A DNA stretch of 64,000 bases from Puccinellia tenuiflora (taxonomy: Eukaryota; Streptophyta; Magnoliopsida; Poales; Poaceae). Below the pieces are notes generated by a model. The model had not been told where the DNA came from, made no database searches, and saw nothing but the letters and a program-made list of their open reading frames with translations. A program made the position numbers and the translations under genes. Shown piece after piece: positions 1 through 10,929 of this stretch. Within the stretch, counting starts at the first letter, position 1; every line of letters begins with the position of its first letter. The stretch covers positions 928,090-992,089 of the forward strand of contig QRDG01000863.1 in the NCBI GenBank assembly GCA_012064385.1. The letters run 5' to 3'.

Positions 1-2042
1 ACTGGAAGCAATTGCGTCATAAGCACGTGGCAGTCATGAGACTTTAGGTTTTGGAATTTTTTCTCTTTCATATTTACTATTCCCTTTATATTCGACGAGA
101 AGCCAGACGGGACCTTGATACTGAAAAGGACTTCAAAAAAGATTTCCTTCTCTTCTTTGGTAAGAGCGTAGCTGGCAGGCCCTTGAAACTGCCCTGCATG
201 CATGCCGTCTCGTCCTTTATGACGTTGCTGGTCCTCCCGTGCTTCCGGTGTATCTTTTGACTTCCCATACAAGCCCAGGAAGCCTAGAATATTCACGCAA
301 AGATTCTTCGTTAGGTGCATCACGTCGATTGCAGAGCGGACCTCATGGACTTTCCAATATTCTAGCTCCCAAAATATAGATTTCTTCTTCCACATGGGTG
401 CGTGTCCGTCAGCGTCATTCGGAACAGGTTCTCTGCCAGGACCCTTTCCAAAGATTACATTTAAATCCTTGACCATACCAAATACATCAGCACCACTACG
501 GGGGACAGGCTTCGTCCGGGTTTCTTCCTTGCCATTGAAATGCTTTCCTTTTTTCCTTAAGTGATGCCTGAGCGGAAGAAAATGACGATTGTACGGGTAC
601 ACATTCTTCCTACATTTATCCAGATATATACTTTCAGTCTCATCTAAACAGTGCGTGCATGCACTGTATCCTTTGTTTGTCTGTCCTGAAATATTACTAA
701 GTGCAGGCCAATCATTGATGGTTACGAACAGCAATGCTCGTAGGTCAAATTCCTCCTGTTTGTGCTCATCCCACACACGTACACCTGGTTCGGCCCACAA
801 CTGTAAAAGTTCATCAACTAATGGCCTTAGATACACATCAATGTCGTTGCCGGGTTGCTTCGGGCCTTGGATCAACACTGGCATCATAATGAACTTCCGC
901 TTCATGCACAACCAAGGAGGAAGGTTGTAAATACACAGAGTCACGTGCCAGGTGCTGTGACTGCAGCTCTGCTCTCCAAAAGGATTCATGCCATCTGTAC
1001 TTAGACCAAACCATAAGTTCCTTGCGTCACCTGTAAAGTCCGGGAACTCTCTCTTGATTTTTCTCCACTGCCGACCATCAGCCGGGTGCCTCAACATCCC
1101 ATCTTTCTTACGGTCTTCCATGTGCCATCGCAACAACTTGGCATGCTCTTTGTTTCTGAACAAACGTTTCAACCGTGGTATTATAGGATCATACCACATC
1201 ACCTTGGAAGGAACCCTCTTCCTGGGTGGCTCGCCCTCAACATCACCAGGGTCATCTTTTTTTATCTTATACCGCAATGCAGTGCATACCGGACATTTAT
1301 CCATATTCTCGTACTTCTCACCACGATAGAGGATGCAGTCATTAGGGCATGCATGTATCTTCTGCACGTCTAATCCTAGAGGGCAGACAAGCTTCTTTGC
1401 TTCGTACGTACTGGCGGGCAATTCGTTATTTCTTGGAAGCATCTTCTTCATTAGTACCAGCAACTTTTCAAATCCCGAGTCAGTCACACCGGTCTCTGCC
1501 TTCCACTTCAGCAATTCTAGTGTGCTACCCAGCTTCTTCTGGCCATCTTCACAAGTTGGGTACAACAATTTGTTGTGGTCCTGTAACATCTGCTCGAACT
1601 GCAACCTCTCCTTTTCTGTGTCGCAGTCTCGCTTTGCATCAGAAATGACCCGACCAAGATCATCAGCGAGCTCATATGCTGCACGTTCTTCACCTCCTTC
1701 TTCTTCATTGTCTTCCATTGCGGTATCAGCGTATTCAGGGAACATAGATCGGTAGTTGTCATCATCGTTCTCTTCTTCATCGCCATCTTCCATCATAACC
1801 CCTCTTTCTCCGTGATAGGTCCAAACATTATAGCCGGACATGAAACCGGACCGAAGCAGGTGGCTCTGAATGACTCTTGAGGAAGTGTAATCCTTCTCAT
1901 TCCGACATTCGACACACGGACAACACATAAAACCATCCCGCCGTTTGTTTGCCTCGGCCACAACGATAAAAGAACGCACGCCTTCTCTATAAGCGCCAGA
2001 GCGTCTGTCATCGTACATCCATGGGTGGCCCATCTGCATCAT
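1..2042 (-). CDS. TNP2-type CACTA transposase, N-terminal about 680 residues, open to the window edge
   Basis: The frame opens at ATG 2042 (MMQMGHPWMYDDRRSG) and I read no stop down to base 1, so about 680 codons are present without an intron and the 3' part lies outside the window. The first 75 or so residues fit the transposase-associated domain, including a Cys-rich stretch (FMCCPCVECRNE) and SHLLRSGFMSGYNVW. An acidic linker follows at residues 80-120. The TNP2 core then includes CPNDCILYRGE, CPVCTALRYK, DARNLWFGLSTDGMNPFG and SAIDVMHLTKNLCVNILGF. Family knowledge: TNP2/TNPD-like proteins cut CACTA ends, helped by an accessory protein that binds subterminal motifs. The frame looks undamaged here, unlike most coding regions in the window. 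ATG 2042 is the first of three closely spaced in-frame Met codons; a later one could be used. Confidence 0.9.
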   Translation of the reverse strand, partial: MMQMGHPWMYDDRRSGAYREGVRSFIVVAEANKRRDGFMCCPCVECRNEKDYTSSRVIQSHLLRSGFMSGYNVWTYHGERGVMMEDGDEEENDDDNYRSMFPEYADTAMEDNEEEGGEERAAYELADDLGRVISDAKRDCDTEKERLQFEQMLQDHNKLLYPTCEDGQKKLGSTLELLKWKAETGVTDSGFEKLLVLMKKMLPRNNELPASTYEAKKLVCPLGLDVQKIHACPNDCILYRGEKYENMDKCPVCTALRYKIKKDDPGDVEGEPPRKRVPSKVMWYDPIIPRLKRLFRNKEHAKLLRWHMEDRKKDGMLRHPADGRQWRKIKREFPDFTGDARNLWFGLSTDGMNPFGEQSCSHSTWHVTLCIYNLPPWLCMKRKFIMMPVLIQGPKQPGNDIDVYLRPLVDELLQLWAEPGVRVWDEHKQEEFDLRALLFVTINDWPALSNISGQTNKGYSACTHCLDETESIYLDKCRKNVYPYNRHFLPLRHHLRKKGKHFNGKEETRTKPVPRSGADVFGMVKDLNVIFGKGPGREPVPNDADGHAPMWKKKSIFWELEYWKVHEVRSAIDVMHLTKNLCVNILGFLGLYGKSKDTPEAREDQQRHKGRDGMHAGQFQGPASYALTKEEKEIFFEVLFSIKVPSGFSSNIKGIVNMKEKKFQNLKSHDCHVLMTQLLP

Positions 2043-2339
2043 GCAACTATATATCAAACGCAATCACGATGCTAAAATTAGTACCGCGTGGTCTAAACGA
2101 GAAAGTAGTTGCTAACCTTTTAGGAAACTTGGAAACAAAGAGGAGGAAGCTTAAGTGTGGCTCGGGCACCTCATATCATGTTTGTTTTGTGTGAACTCAA
2201 GTGGCATCGCTCTAACAGGCATTTCACCGAACACCTCTAGTGCATATGTAGAAAAAAAAAACTAGCACAAACCTACACCACTTCCCACCAGGAAAAAAAC
2301 AAGAGAGGGGGAAGAGGGGGCTGCATATATATAGGGCCA

Positions 2340-2684
2340 GACTTTTTGTCCCGGTTTGAGATACAAACCGGCACCAAAGGCCATGAAACATGGCCTGGCG
2401 CTGGGTCAGTAGCTATTGTCGCGGCTCGTATACCAGGCCGCGACTATTGTGCCGAATTCTAGTCCCGGTTAGAGACATGACCCGCGACAAAAGGGGGGCA
2501 CCTACCGCAGCAGGGCCGCAGACCTATTTTGTCCCGGTTTGTATCTCAAGCCGGGACAAAAGGGTCCTAACGAATCGCGACAATTGTTCCGCCGATTTTG
2601 GGGCGACGTGGCCTGAACATTAGTCGCGGGTTGAGACACGGCCGTGACTAAAGCCCAGGGCGAAAGGCCTGTTTTCTACTAGTG
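2340..2684. repeat. CACTA-1 subterminal repeat zone and terminal inverted repeat
   Basis: Motifs of the form GTCCCGGTTTG and its complement, or GTCGCGGGTTGAGAC, recur in both orientations from about 2350 to 2650 (near 2350, 2460, 2530, 2555 and 2625). Each is followed by a CAAA- or CTAAAG-like tail. Such clustered motifs next to CACTA ends are the known binding sites of the accessory transposase protein in En/Spm. The zone ends in the TIR at 2666-2684. Confidence 0.75.
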
Positions 2685-2693
2685 AAAAGCTTT

Positions 2694-2990
2694 TGTGGCA
2701 CTTCTCCAAAGTGCCCCAATAGGTCATTACTTATTGAGGCACTTTGTCAAAGTGCCCCCAAACCAATTAGTGGCACTTTGAGAAAGTGCCCCAATAGGTC
2801 ATTAGTGGCACTTTGTCAAAGTACCCCCAAAACCATTTAGTGGCACTTTAAGAAAGTGCCCCAATAGGTCATTAGTGGCACTTTGTCAAAGTACCCCCAA
2901 AACCATTTAGTGGCACTTTAAGAAAGTGCCCCAATAGGTCATTAGTGGCAATTTGTCAAAGTGCCACTAATTGAATTTGAGGCATTTATT
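2694..2990. repeat. Left subterminal array of hairpin units
   Basis: About eight units of roughly 35 bp, each carrying an 8-bp stem GGCACTTT, a 3-base loop and AAAGTGCC, separated by CCCAATAGGTCATTA or CCCAAAACCATTTA spacers. Adjacent pairs (two spacers alternating) are nearly identical, which suggests recent amplification of a 70-bp dimer. Confidence 0.8.
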
Positions 2991-4454
2991 TTCAAGTGCC
3001 TCAAGTACTATATAGACATTTTCTCCAAGTGCCTCAAATACTCTTTGAGATAATACCCCAAATACATGCACATAATCTGGAATTCTCATACATTTCAGAA
3101 CTGGATTCACATATTTCATGACATAATTCACATATTACAAGCACAATGAACACTGAACTTCTGCAATGTTTAAACTGTTGTCCTGGTGCTGGTGGTAACT
3201 CTTTATAGTACTAGTTATTCATACATGTTACATCAATGTGGTACAGCAGTCATAACGTTACATCTCTTTGGCAACCAGCTGGAATGGATCATAAAAATAA
3301 TTGCATTCCATAAATTAAAAATCAACACAATAATAGAGCTCATATAAGAACCGGTTGTACTCCTGGCTAATAGATCCCTCAGCACAGAATGTGGTTGCAG
3401 CCAGATATGGAGGTGCAGGCTATAGGAGACACAACGAATTAAAATTATTCACTACCAGCAAGGGAGCAAACAAAATTCATATCCTAACAAACTAACATTG
3501 TTTCTCAAAGTTCTATAAGTAACTGAACGCAAAATCAAGATATACAAACTGCTAGGTGTAGAGCCACAAGCGATGGCAGGTTCTAGGCTTCTAGCATGCA
3601 TATGATATTCTAAACAACAAAGGCAGATAACAACAGACATGTAAATAAACTATCAAGTGTTCAAAAGAACTAGAATCTGCAAAGAATGTCACTGACACAC
3701 TAAATGCAAACTATAGCTCATCATACAGTTTATCCATCTCAAATGCATCACTAACATACCCGTACATGATGGCAATTAGCAATAAAATTTAACAACATCA
3801 GAATTATTAAGATGTGTGAAATTCTAGCAATGAACCTTACTTGAAAGGTTATATTGGGGGTTCTGTCCAGGATGCTGGACCAGGAGGCGACGGCATCTAT
3901 TCCTTTACTGCTCTCATCTGATTTAGGTTCTTCTCTTGCATCATCTGATTTGTTGACTTCTGTCCTTTTTCGTTTACTTCAAATTACAGGTTGGCTACCT
4001 ATTGCCTGACTGCTCCTATGTCTGGGAGCCTCTTTTCCTTTTGGTGCTTGACTGCTACTAGATTTTCAGTTTCAAGGATGAGAGGGGGTTGCCACCAAGC
4101 ATGAGGGACAAATTTGGTGTTTGGCTTAGGCTCACGTTGACAAAGCTGGAGTAGTGAATAGGAGAAGTGAATATGTGTCCTTGAAACCAATCTGTGTGTA
4201 CTTAGTTTGTCTGAAATAACTTGTGAACCAAAGCTATCTATGGGAACTTGAATCCAATCTGTGTGTGCTTACCAGATTTTGCTGCTTTTGGATGCTGCTG
4301 TGATGTTGCTGGATGTTGACTACTATGCTAGCTTTTGCTGGCTGTTATATGACCTATTGCTGGATGTGCTTGTGCTGGCTGTTTATATAACCTATTGCTT
4401 GTGCTAGCTTGTGCTGGCTAGCTAGTGATGTGATGTTGCTGGATGTTCACGTAG

Positions 4455-4770
4455 TGCTATGATCTATTGGGGCACTTGGAAAAAGTGCCACTATAGGTAT
4501 ACACCTATTGGGGCACTTTGAAGAAGTGCCACTATAGGTATACACCTATTGGGGCACTTTGAAGAAGTGCCACTATAGGTATACATCTATTGGGGCACTT
4601 TTGAAAAGTGCCTCCATAGCTTATACCTATTGGGGCACTTTTGAAAAGTGCCTCAATTTCTATATGAATTTGAGGCATTTTATTCAAAGTGCCCCAAATA
4701 GGTAAACTATTGAGGCAATTTGAAAAGTGCCCCAACCAAAATGCCCCAATAACCTGACCGTGACCTAGTG
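4455..4770. repeat. Right subterminal array of hairpin units plus TIR
   Basis: Units of about 45 bp, GGGGCACTTTGAAGAAGTGCC followed by an ACTATAGGTATACACCTATT-type spacer. They are repeated near-exactly three times (4465-4600) and then degenerate to 4750. The same GGCACTT/AAGTGCC palindrome is used as on the left side, in inverse complement. The array ends in the CACTA TIR at 4753-4770. Confidence 0.75.
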
Positions 4771-5346
4771 CCTCCCACAAAGAGAGCTGAGACCATTTGA
4801 GGGGCCATGACGAGTGTCCACATGAATACTTGAAGCAGACGATCAAGCACAAGCTACCAAGCGGAAATATTATTTTTATAGTGGGATCATAGCCTCAAAC
4901 ATCATTGAAGTGCGCCATTGTCGCCCCTTGCGACAATTTGGCATACATAGAGTCTGCCGTGTATTTACCTGATGGATCCAATGACCATGAGACCACACCA
5001 ACCCCATTAGTTAAGACCAATTGATCAATCATCATACGAAACTCCGTCCATTCATAATCCTAGCCAGATCTAGAGTGTGTCGAAGTGCAACCCCACATTG
5101 ACGGCATGCCACCCCGAGACAGATTGGTTGTCGTCACCTCATAAATAAGCGGAAACCTATCTTTGAGGGACTGGGTCCCTTTCCAAGGATCCAGCCAAAA
5201 CAGGATCCTAGCCTCATTACGAATATCATGCTTGGCCCCTAGGTTGAACATATGCTTGATATTCTTGAGGCTGTGCCGGAATTGAGAGCCCACCATGTGA
5301 GAGCTAGCAAGGATATCACCCTCCACCAAATATTTGGCTCAAACAA
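4771..5346 (-). pseudogene. LINE-2 ORF2 fragment, reverse transcriptase zinc-binding (zf-RVT) region
   Basis: Read on the minus strand, three frames together give AKYLVEGDILASSHMVGSQF, an ARILFWLDPWKG block, then PSGKYTADSMYAKLSQGA, and finally SNGLSSLCGR just before the CACTA boundary. This is the typical C-terminal region of plant L1-type ORF2, after the reverse transcriptase (W-D-P/WKG and SGKY..DSMY motifs). At least one stop and two frame changes make it a pseudogene. It is cut at 4770 by the CACTA-like element and at 5346 by LTR E, so both lie inside one older LINE copy. Its remaining parts are not visible in the window. Confidence 0.8.
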
Positions 5347-5554
5347 TGGTTACTGACGGCGTTTTGCAACCGGTTAGCGAATTTGCATGTCGGTAATTAA
5401 GACTCGTGACCACGATCGGATGGGCTATACATCTCAAATACAAAAGGATGTATACATGTTCGGGGCCCGAGATCATCTCTGGTAACAACCCTACTCTCAT
5501 GTGTCTTGATGTATTCCAACGTGTGAGGCGCTCAAAGTACAAGGGGTGGTCTGG
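5347..5554 (-). repeat. LTR 'E' (3' LTR), distal part, split by solo LTR A1
   Basis: The sequence TGGTTACTGACGGCG... to GGGGTGGTCTGG ends where A1 starts and continues as TCTGACCGGGGTGCAACTGG at 38255. That junction is a typical uninterrupted grass LTR sequence. The flanking LINE-2 bases AACAA (5342-5346) are the likely target duplication, but the partner copy is not seen. Orientation is minus because the polypurine tract and internal DNA lie to the right at 38928. Confidence 0.6.
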
Positions 5555-6613
5555 TGATACGTGTCAAATGTATCTATAATTTTTGATTGTTCCATGCTTA
5601 TTTTATATCAATGTCACATGTTTATACTATCTTATTATATCATTTTAGGTATTTTTATTGGACTAACCTATTGACAAGATGCCCTGTGCCAGTTTCTGTT
5701 TTTTCCCCTGTTTTTCTTTCGGAAAATCTCTTAAGGAAAAATACTCGGAATCGGACGAGAATTTACAAGGAATTTTTATTGGAAGAATTGAGGACGGAGC
5801 CCGAAGGTTAGCTCCGAGGGACCCACATAGGCCAGGGACCCTGGCTGCGGCCCCCTAGGACCCGCGGATGGGACCTGCCCCTGCCCTGTGGGGCACCTCT
5901 CGGCCGCTTCCGACGCCTATGACGAAAAAACCCTAACCCCTGAAGGATTTTTCCAAATACGATACAGAGCTCCGCCGCCATCGCCGACAAGTTTTGGGGG
6001 CCAGATTGTTCCTGTTCTGGCACCCTGCTGGGACGGGGATTGGCCCCCGGAGCCATCTTCATCGCCATCGCTGCCTCCGGGATGAGTTGTGAGTAGTTGC
6101 CCCGTGGACTACGGGTTTGTAGCAGTAGCTAGTTGGTACTCTCTCCCAATTGTGCTTTCATGCCATGATCTTGTGAGCTGCTCTACATGATTGAGATCAA
6201 TCTTATGTAATCGGTGTTGTGTTTGTTGGGATCTGATGGATTGTCACATTATGATCAGTCACTTATGTTTATGAATTGTTGTTGCTGCACCCTTGTTATG
6301 CTTAATGATTGTCACTAGTGTACGAGTGGCATGATCTTAGATTTGGGCTCGTTATGTTTGCATGAATAAAATTGTTGCTTAGATTGTATCTACAAGTTGT
6401 ATGCACCTATTACTAGTCCGGAACAGGCGACCTCGAGGTGACAGGTCGGGGTATCAATGGGGATGGTTAGTAACTTGAGGATTACATGTGTTCACTGAAT
6501 GTTAATGCTTTGCTTCAGTGCTCTATTAAAAGGAGCACCTTAATTACCATAAGTTCCTTAATTGGCCCGACTGAAACCGGATGGTAGGACAAAAGATGTT
6601 GTGCAAATTCTCA
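5555..6613 (+). repeat. Solo LTR A1, left part
   Basis: Starts TGATACGTGTCAAATG and runs to the LINE-1 poly-T at 6614. It resumes at about 37784 and ends CTTGTGGGTCATCA at 38254. TSD is TCTGG (5550-5554) and TCTGA (38255-38259), a 4 of 5 match. Combined length about 1.53 kb, close to the 1,505 bp of solo LTR A2. The position of the LTR TATA box (near 5917) reads CCTATGACGA, against CCTATAAAAT in A4, so its promoter looks decayed. Confidence 0.75.
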
Positions 6614-6760
6614 TTTTTTTACCAGCCAAACCGTAGGGGAAGCCCCCACGGTAATTTTCTATTTTATATATAAATAGAGAGTATAATTACACGTCCATCA
6701 TACACAAAGAGGTTGAAAGGATCAACCCTAAGGCAAGAAGGAAAGAAAAAACAAGGAGCT

Positions 6761-9700
6761 TTAAACAGAGTCTAGCCAAGCAAGGAATTTATTTTTCTGT
6801 GAAACCTTAAGTCTATGTGAGGTCAGGGCAGCATCCTTTTTGAAACGAGCTTTCCATTTGGCAAAACTTGGCTGCTGTCCTTCAAAGATGAAATCATTCC
6901 TTTTCGTCCAAATATTCCAGGAAGAAACAACTACCACTTCCATAAAGCAGGGGCCAACAAAACTTGCTTTGCCTGAAACCACAGAATCAGAAATATTTAG
7001 AGCTCTGGTCCACAAAATCTGCAAATGATTCCAGCACCTTGAGGCAAAAGCACATTCAAAAAACAAATTATCTCGAGTTTCCAACACTTGAGAATTGCAG
7101 AGCACACAGGTAGGTGCAGAATTTAAGTGCCAATTTCTTCTGATCATCATATCTTTGGTATTAATTCTGTCCAAAATCATTAGCCAGGCAAAAACCTTAT
7201 GCTCAGGCAGACATCGACTCTTCCATAGTTTCCTAAAAACAGGCAATGGAGGTAGACCTTGGAAGAGTAATTTATAGAAACTAGCGGATGAATATCTCCC
7301 ATTGTTCAGCGAATATATCCACTGATCAATATCTTCATTGTTTGTGTCCCTAAGTGCTTGAAGCAGAACCTGGAGAGCTCGAAATTCTTCAAATGCCTGT
7401 TCAGACAAAGGCAGGAAGAATAAATCGTGTAGATGCTCAACTCGTAGACTTTCCTTGATAGATATATTTTTGTCCAAAGCAAAAGAGAATAATCTATCCA
7501 TTTTAACAGCCAGTAATTCGTCTCCTTCCCACTTATCTTTCCAAAGTAAGATGGAGCTACCTAAACCAGGCACACTCTTGGTAATACCTCTGTATTGGGA
7601 GAAAAGAGAGCAGACATCTTTCCACCAAAATGAACCCATTTTTTCCAGCAACATGTGGCACTTTATCCAAGTTGTATGATTGCCAGACCAAGTCTACCCA
7701 TGGAATATCAGTTTTGTTCATAAATTTATCCATGTGCTTCAACAATAGTGCCTCATTCTGCAGCTCTCCAAACTGTTTATGTTTACATGCAGTCTCCCAA
7801 GCAACTAGTGCCTGGGATTTCCTGTCCCAATCCCCTTTGGCCCATAGACAATGCCTTCTTGCTCTGTCAATAGTTTTAATTACTGTCTTCTGGAGCTTCA
7901 AAGTACACATATAAAATGTTGGCAGAGCTGAAAGCACCGAGTCCACATATGTCAATCTACCAGCATAAGATAAGAATCTTGAACATGCATTAAGTCTCCT
8001 TTCTATACTAACTATCAGTGGAGAGAGATCCTGGATAGTTGGCCTGGTAGTGCCTAGTGGTAGGCCTAAATAAGTAAAAGGCATGACTGCAATTTGGCAT
8101 TCAAGTATCTGAGCTAAATCTGCTGCAAGAGTATCAGAACAGTTCATAGGTATCATATTGGATTTTTGAAAGTTCACTTTCAAACCAGTTGCCAATGCAA
8201 AATCATTAACCAGAGACTTCAGTAATGCAACCTGCATTGGACATGCCTCCAAGATTACAATAGTATCATCTGCATACTGGATTACTGGGAAATCCTGACC
8301 AGGTATTGACAAAGGAGCATTAAGATTTCCAAGCCGAAACTGATTATTAATCATTGTCTGAAAAAGATCAGCAGTGCCAACATATAACAGTGGAGAAAGA
8401 GGATCTCCTTGTCGTACTCCTCTTCTACAAACAAATTTCTTCCCAGCTAGTCCATTAAGCAAAACGGAAGATGTCCCAGAGCTGAGAATAGAGGCCAACC
8501 AACTAAACCATCTATCATCATAGCCTTTCAACTTAAAGATTTTCAAGATTGCTGAATGCTCCATCATATCGAAAGCCTTAGCAAAATCAATTTTAAAGAT
8601 AATAATTGGCTTGCCAGAGTGATTGCACTGAAAAATATACTCAAAGGGCCAGGCCAAACAATCTTGAATTGTTCTAGATTTTAAAAAACCATACTAGTTC
8701 CTATGGACTATACTAACAATTTTAGTTTGCAGTCTATTGGCAAGGAGCTTGGTCAGAATCTTCAAACTCAGATTTAAAAGAGATATTGGTTGAAAATCAT
8801 TTGGTCCAGAAGGAGAAGGGATTTTAGGGATCAGTGTTATCAGGGAGTCATTTATGCTTTCCAGGTTAACCAAGCCCTTCTGAAAATCTAAACAGAGATC
8901 ATAGAACTCATGCTTAATTATAGGCCAGCAGGCTTTTACAAATTTCCCATTGAAACCATCAGGTCCTGGAGCTTTATCCACTAGCAAAAGCTTAATGACC
9001 CCATCAATATCTTCTTTGGTAAAGTCCACCGAAATATCATTTAAAGAGTCCACCGGAGTGATAAGATTCTGCAGCTCAACAGGGAAAAGAGTCTGGTTGG
9101 TCTGGCCCAATCTATCCTTGTAAGCAGAAAAAAGCAAAGCAGCTTTTTCATTGTGATCAACAATCACTCTCCCATCAGATAGAATAAATTTAGCAATATT
9201 ATTCTGCCTATATCTAATTGTGGCCATGGAGTGGAAAAAAGTAGTGTTCTCGTCACCTAGTTTTTCCCACCTAATGGTGCATCTGTTCTTCCAAATTTCT
9301 CTCTTGCAGTTGGTGAGAAATAAATATCTTTCTTTGATAATTCTCCTGAAGTTCCACTCAGATATATGTAAGATCCTTTCCTCTTCCAACTGATCCAACA
9401 TAAGAATAATCTTGTTATAGTTCTCAATACAGAAGTCAATTTATAACAGATTACCACTCCATTTCTTAAGAGCTTTCCTCAACAACCTAAATTTAGCTGT
9501 TAACCTTTTGGCAGAGTCTCCTTGCACCTCAATGTCCCAAATTCTCTGGACCAACTCCGTAAACCCAGGCTGTCTTATCCAGTAGTTCTCAAAACGGAAA
9601 ATCTTTGCCTTAGGAATCTTTATCCCTATGCTCACCACACATGGTATGTGATCTGAGGTTGGTCTAGCTAGCGGATTGACCATAGTATTAGGACATGCCA

Positions 9701-9954
9701 GTGTCCAACTAGTTGAAGTGAAAAAACCGGTCCAACTATACCAACAGGGGGCTTTGCTGCATATTGCTCCAAGTGAACGATCTCCCTTTAATCAGCAGCT
9801 CAAATGACTGATCAGATCATTGAAAATATTAATGTCCTGGATGTTGGCGCCAGGTTTATTCCTACTATCCGTGTAATGATAGAAATTAAAATCCCCTAGC
9901 AAAATCCAGTTATCATCATCTTCAGTTTCCAGGTTATACAACCAATTAATAAAC
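6761..9954 (-). pseudogene. LINE-1 ORF2: endonuclease C-part, reverse transcriptase and zinc-binding domain
   Basis: From high to low coordinate: an AP-endonuclease segment (LLGDFNFYHYTDSRNKPGAN, then DRSFTWSNMQQSP and RPTSDHIPC), the connector with KAPGPDGFNGKFVKACW, and the reverse transcriptase. The RT shows FKIDFAKAFDMMEH, RRGVRQGDPLSPLLY and the catalytic YADD (8265-8276). The zf-RVT domain follows (LPEHKVFAWLMILDRINTKD..CVLC), and a stop ends the frame at 6761. The protein nicks target DNA and copies LINE RNA. It is dead here: a frame change in the endonuclease near 9750, a stop at about 8694 before the RT palm, a shift or deletion near 7775 and another near 7650. The endonuclease is cut at 9954 by element R and resumes at 20587. 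Confidence 0.9.
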
Positions 9955-10910
9955 TGTCGGGGGGCAACCCCCGGATAGGGTCAAGATGATGAGATATGCA
10001 CAGACCCGGAGTCGACCGGGTCGACGCTAACCGACATACCATACCAGGCATACCCGGAGTCGACCGGGTCAAAGCTAGCCGACATACTCGGATGTCGGAT
10101 CATAGAAATTATATGTCAGATCCTATCCTTTGTCCTTCTTATGTGCAGGGAAGGTAAAACTGAGTTAAGAAGTATCTGGCATGCCCATGCCGGATAAGAG
10201 AAGATGAAGTTCTATCCCGGTGGACGGTCAAGGCTCACGTCTTGTCCCTACAATCACGGGGCAGGAGTCCTGCCACTGGCACGATGGGACGCGCTGCCTA
10301 ACCCTTGACTCGGAGGTCACGGCATGGGGAGTCAGGTCTCCATGCTGCTGACCGAAGCGGTACGGGGAGAAGTGCACCTGGAGTTGATAGATTGGACATG
10401 CCACGCAGGGGTGACGGAAGAAGTCAGAGGATGACACCGACCGGTCATGGCCACAGTGCTGGCTACGCCAGCACCTACGTCAGCTCTAACCTGTGCCTTG
10501 GGTTCCATTATATAAGGAGCACCAAGGGCTCCTCTTACAGGGACGATCCCAGAAGCATCAGATGACACTTTGCCTCACGCGACGATACTCTAGACCAGAG
10601 CCCACAGAGAGCCACAAAGCCACAGCAAGACTCGGTAGAGAGCCCGGGTGATACACCTTAGCCTTAGTTCATAGCTTTGCATATACAGCTCAAGGAGCAT
10701 CCTGTAGCTCGAGGGTGATCTACCATATAAACAAACAAGCAGGAGTAGGGGCTTTACCTCCTCACGAGGGCCCTGAACCTGGGTAAAACCGTGTGTGTTC
10801 GTGTATTTCCGTGTGCATATTCCTACGCGCTATCCCTCCCCGGTACCTCCAGCGTCCATCGGCCCCATCTTTAGCCTATCTATGGCATCTGTCCGTGCAC
10901 CACCACGACA
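9955..10910 (+). repeat. 5' LTR of element R
   Basis: 956 bp, TG...CA bounded. It starts with a GGGGGG/CCCCC inverted repeat and has a TATA box TATATAA at 10509-10515. The transcript start would lie about 30 bp downstream, so roughly 370 bp of R-U5 precede the primer site. Confidence 0.92.
10509..10515 (+). promoter_or_regulatory. TATA box of element R 5' LTR
   Basis: TATATAA in the context CCATTATATAAGGAGCACC, conserved at the same offset in the 3' LTR (20185-20191). Confidence 0.65.
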
Positions 10911-10912
10911 GT

Positions 10913-10929
10913 TGGCGCCCACCATGGGG
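10913..10929 (+). other. Primer binding site of element R
   Basis: TGGCGCCCACCATGGGG starts two bases after the 5' LTR. The TGGCGCC start is the common primer-site form of grass Gypsy elements. It fixes the plus orientation of R, opposite to its long coding region. Confidence 0.7.

Larger units (their letters stand above)
1..2684 (-). mobile_element. CACTA (En/Spm-type) DNA transposon, autonomous-type, cut by the left window edge
   Basis: The right end at 2666-2684 reads, on the minus strand, CACTAGTAGAAAACAGGCC, a classic grass CACTA terminal inverted repeat. Inside it lies a subterminal repeat zone (about 2340-2660) and then the transposase frame from 2042 to the window edge. The stretch 2043-2339 is transposase 5' leader with no other gene. 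Only one end is visible, so the 3-bp target duplication cannot be tested; the bases just outside the TIR are AAA. The element appears to sit inside the subterminal array of the next CACTA-like element. Confidence 0.9.
2685..4770. mobile_element. Non-autonomous CACTA-like element with palindrome-array ends
   Basis: The right end reads on the minus strand CACTAGGTCACGGTCAGG (4753-4770). Immediately outside it, the LINE-2 reading frame resumes, so 4770 is a real boundary. Both ends are arrays of about 35-bp units built on GGCACTTT..AAAGTGCC, and the right array is the inverse complement of the left. The core (about 2995-4455) is AT-rich with no credible gene; short frames there have no recognisable domain. 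The left TIR is missing because CACTA-1 abuts the array at 2684, so CACTA-1 probably inserted near the left end of this element. Confidence 0.6.

Noticed and set aside
2690..2990. Hairpins as transcription terminators
   Set aside because: They are tandem, AT-spaced and mirrored at the other end of the element; this is a plant CACTA-type subterminal array.
3999..4852. Small minus-strand frames in the CACTA-like element, including a 106-residue one
   Set aside because: The longer one is made of the palindrome array and reads into LINE-2; the other has no domain.
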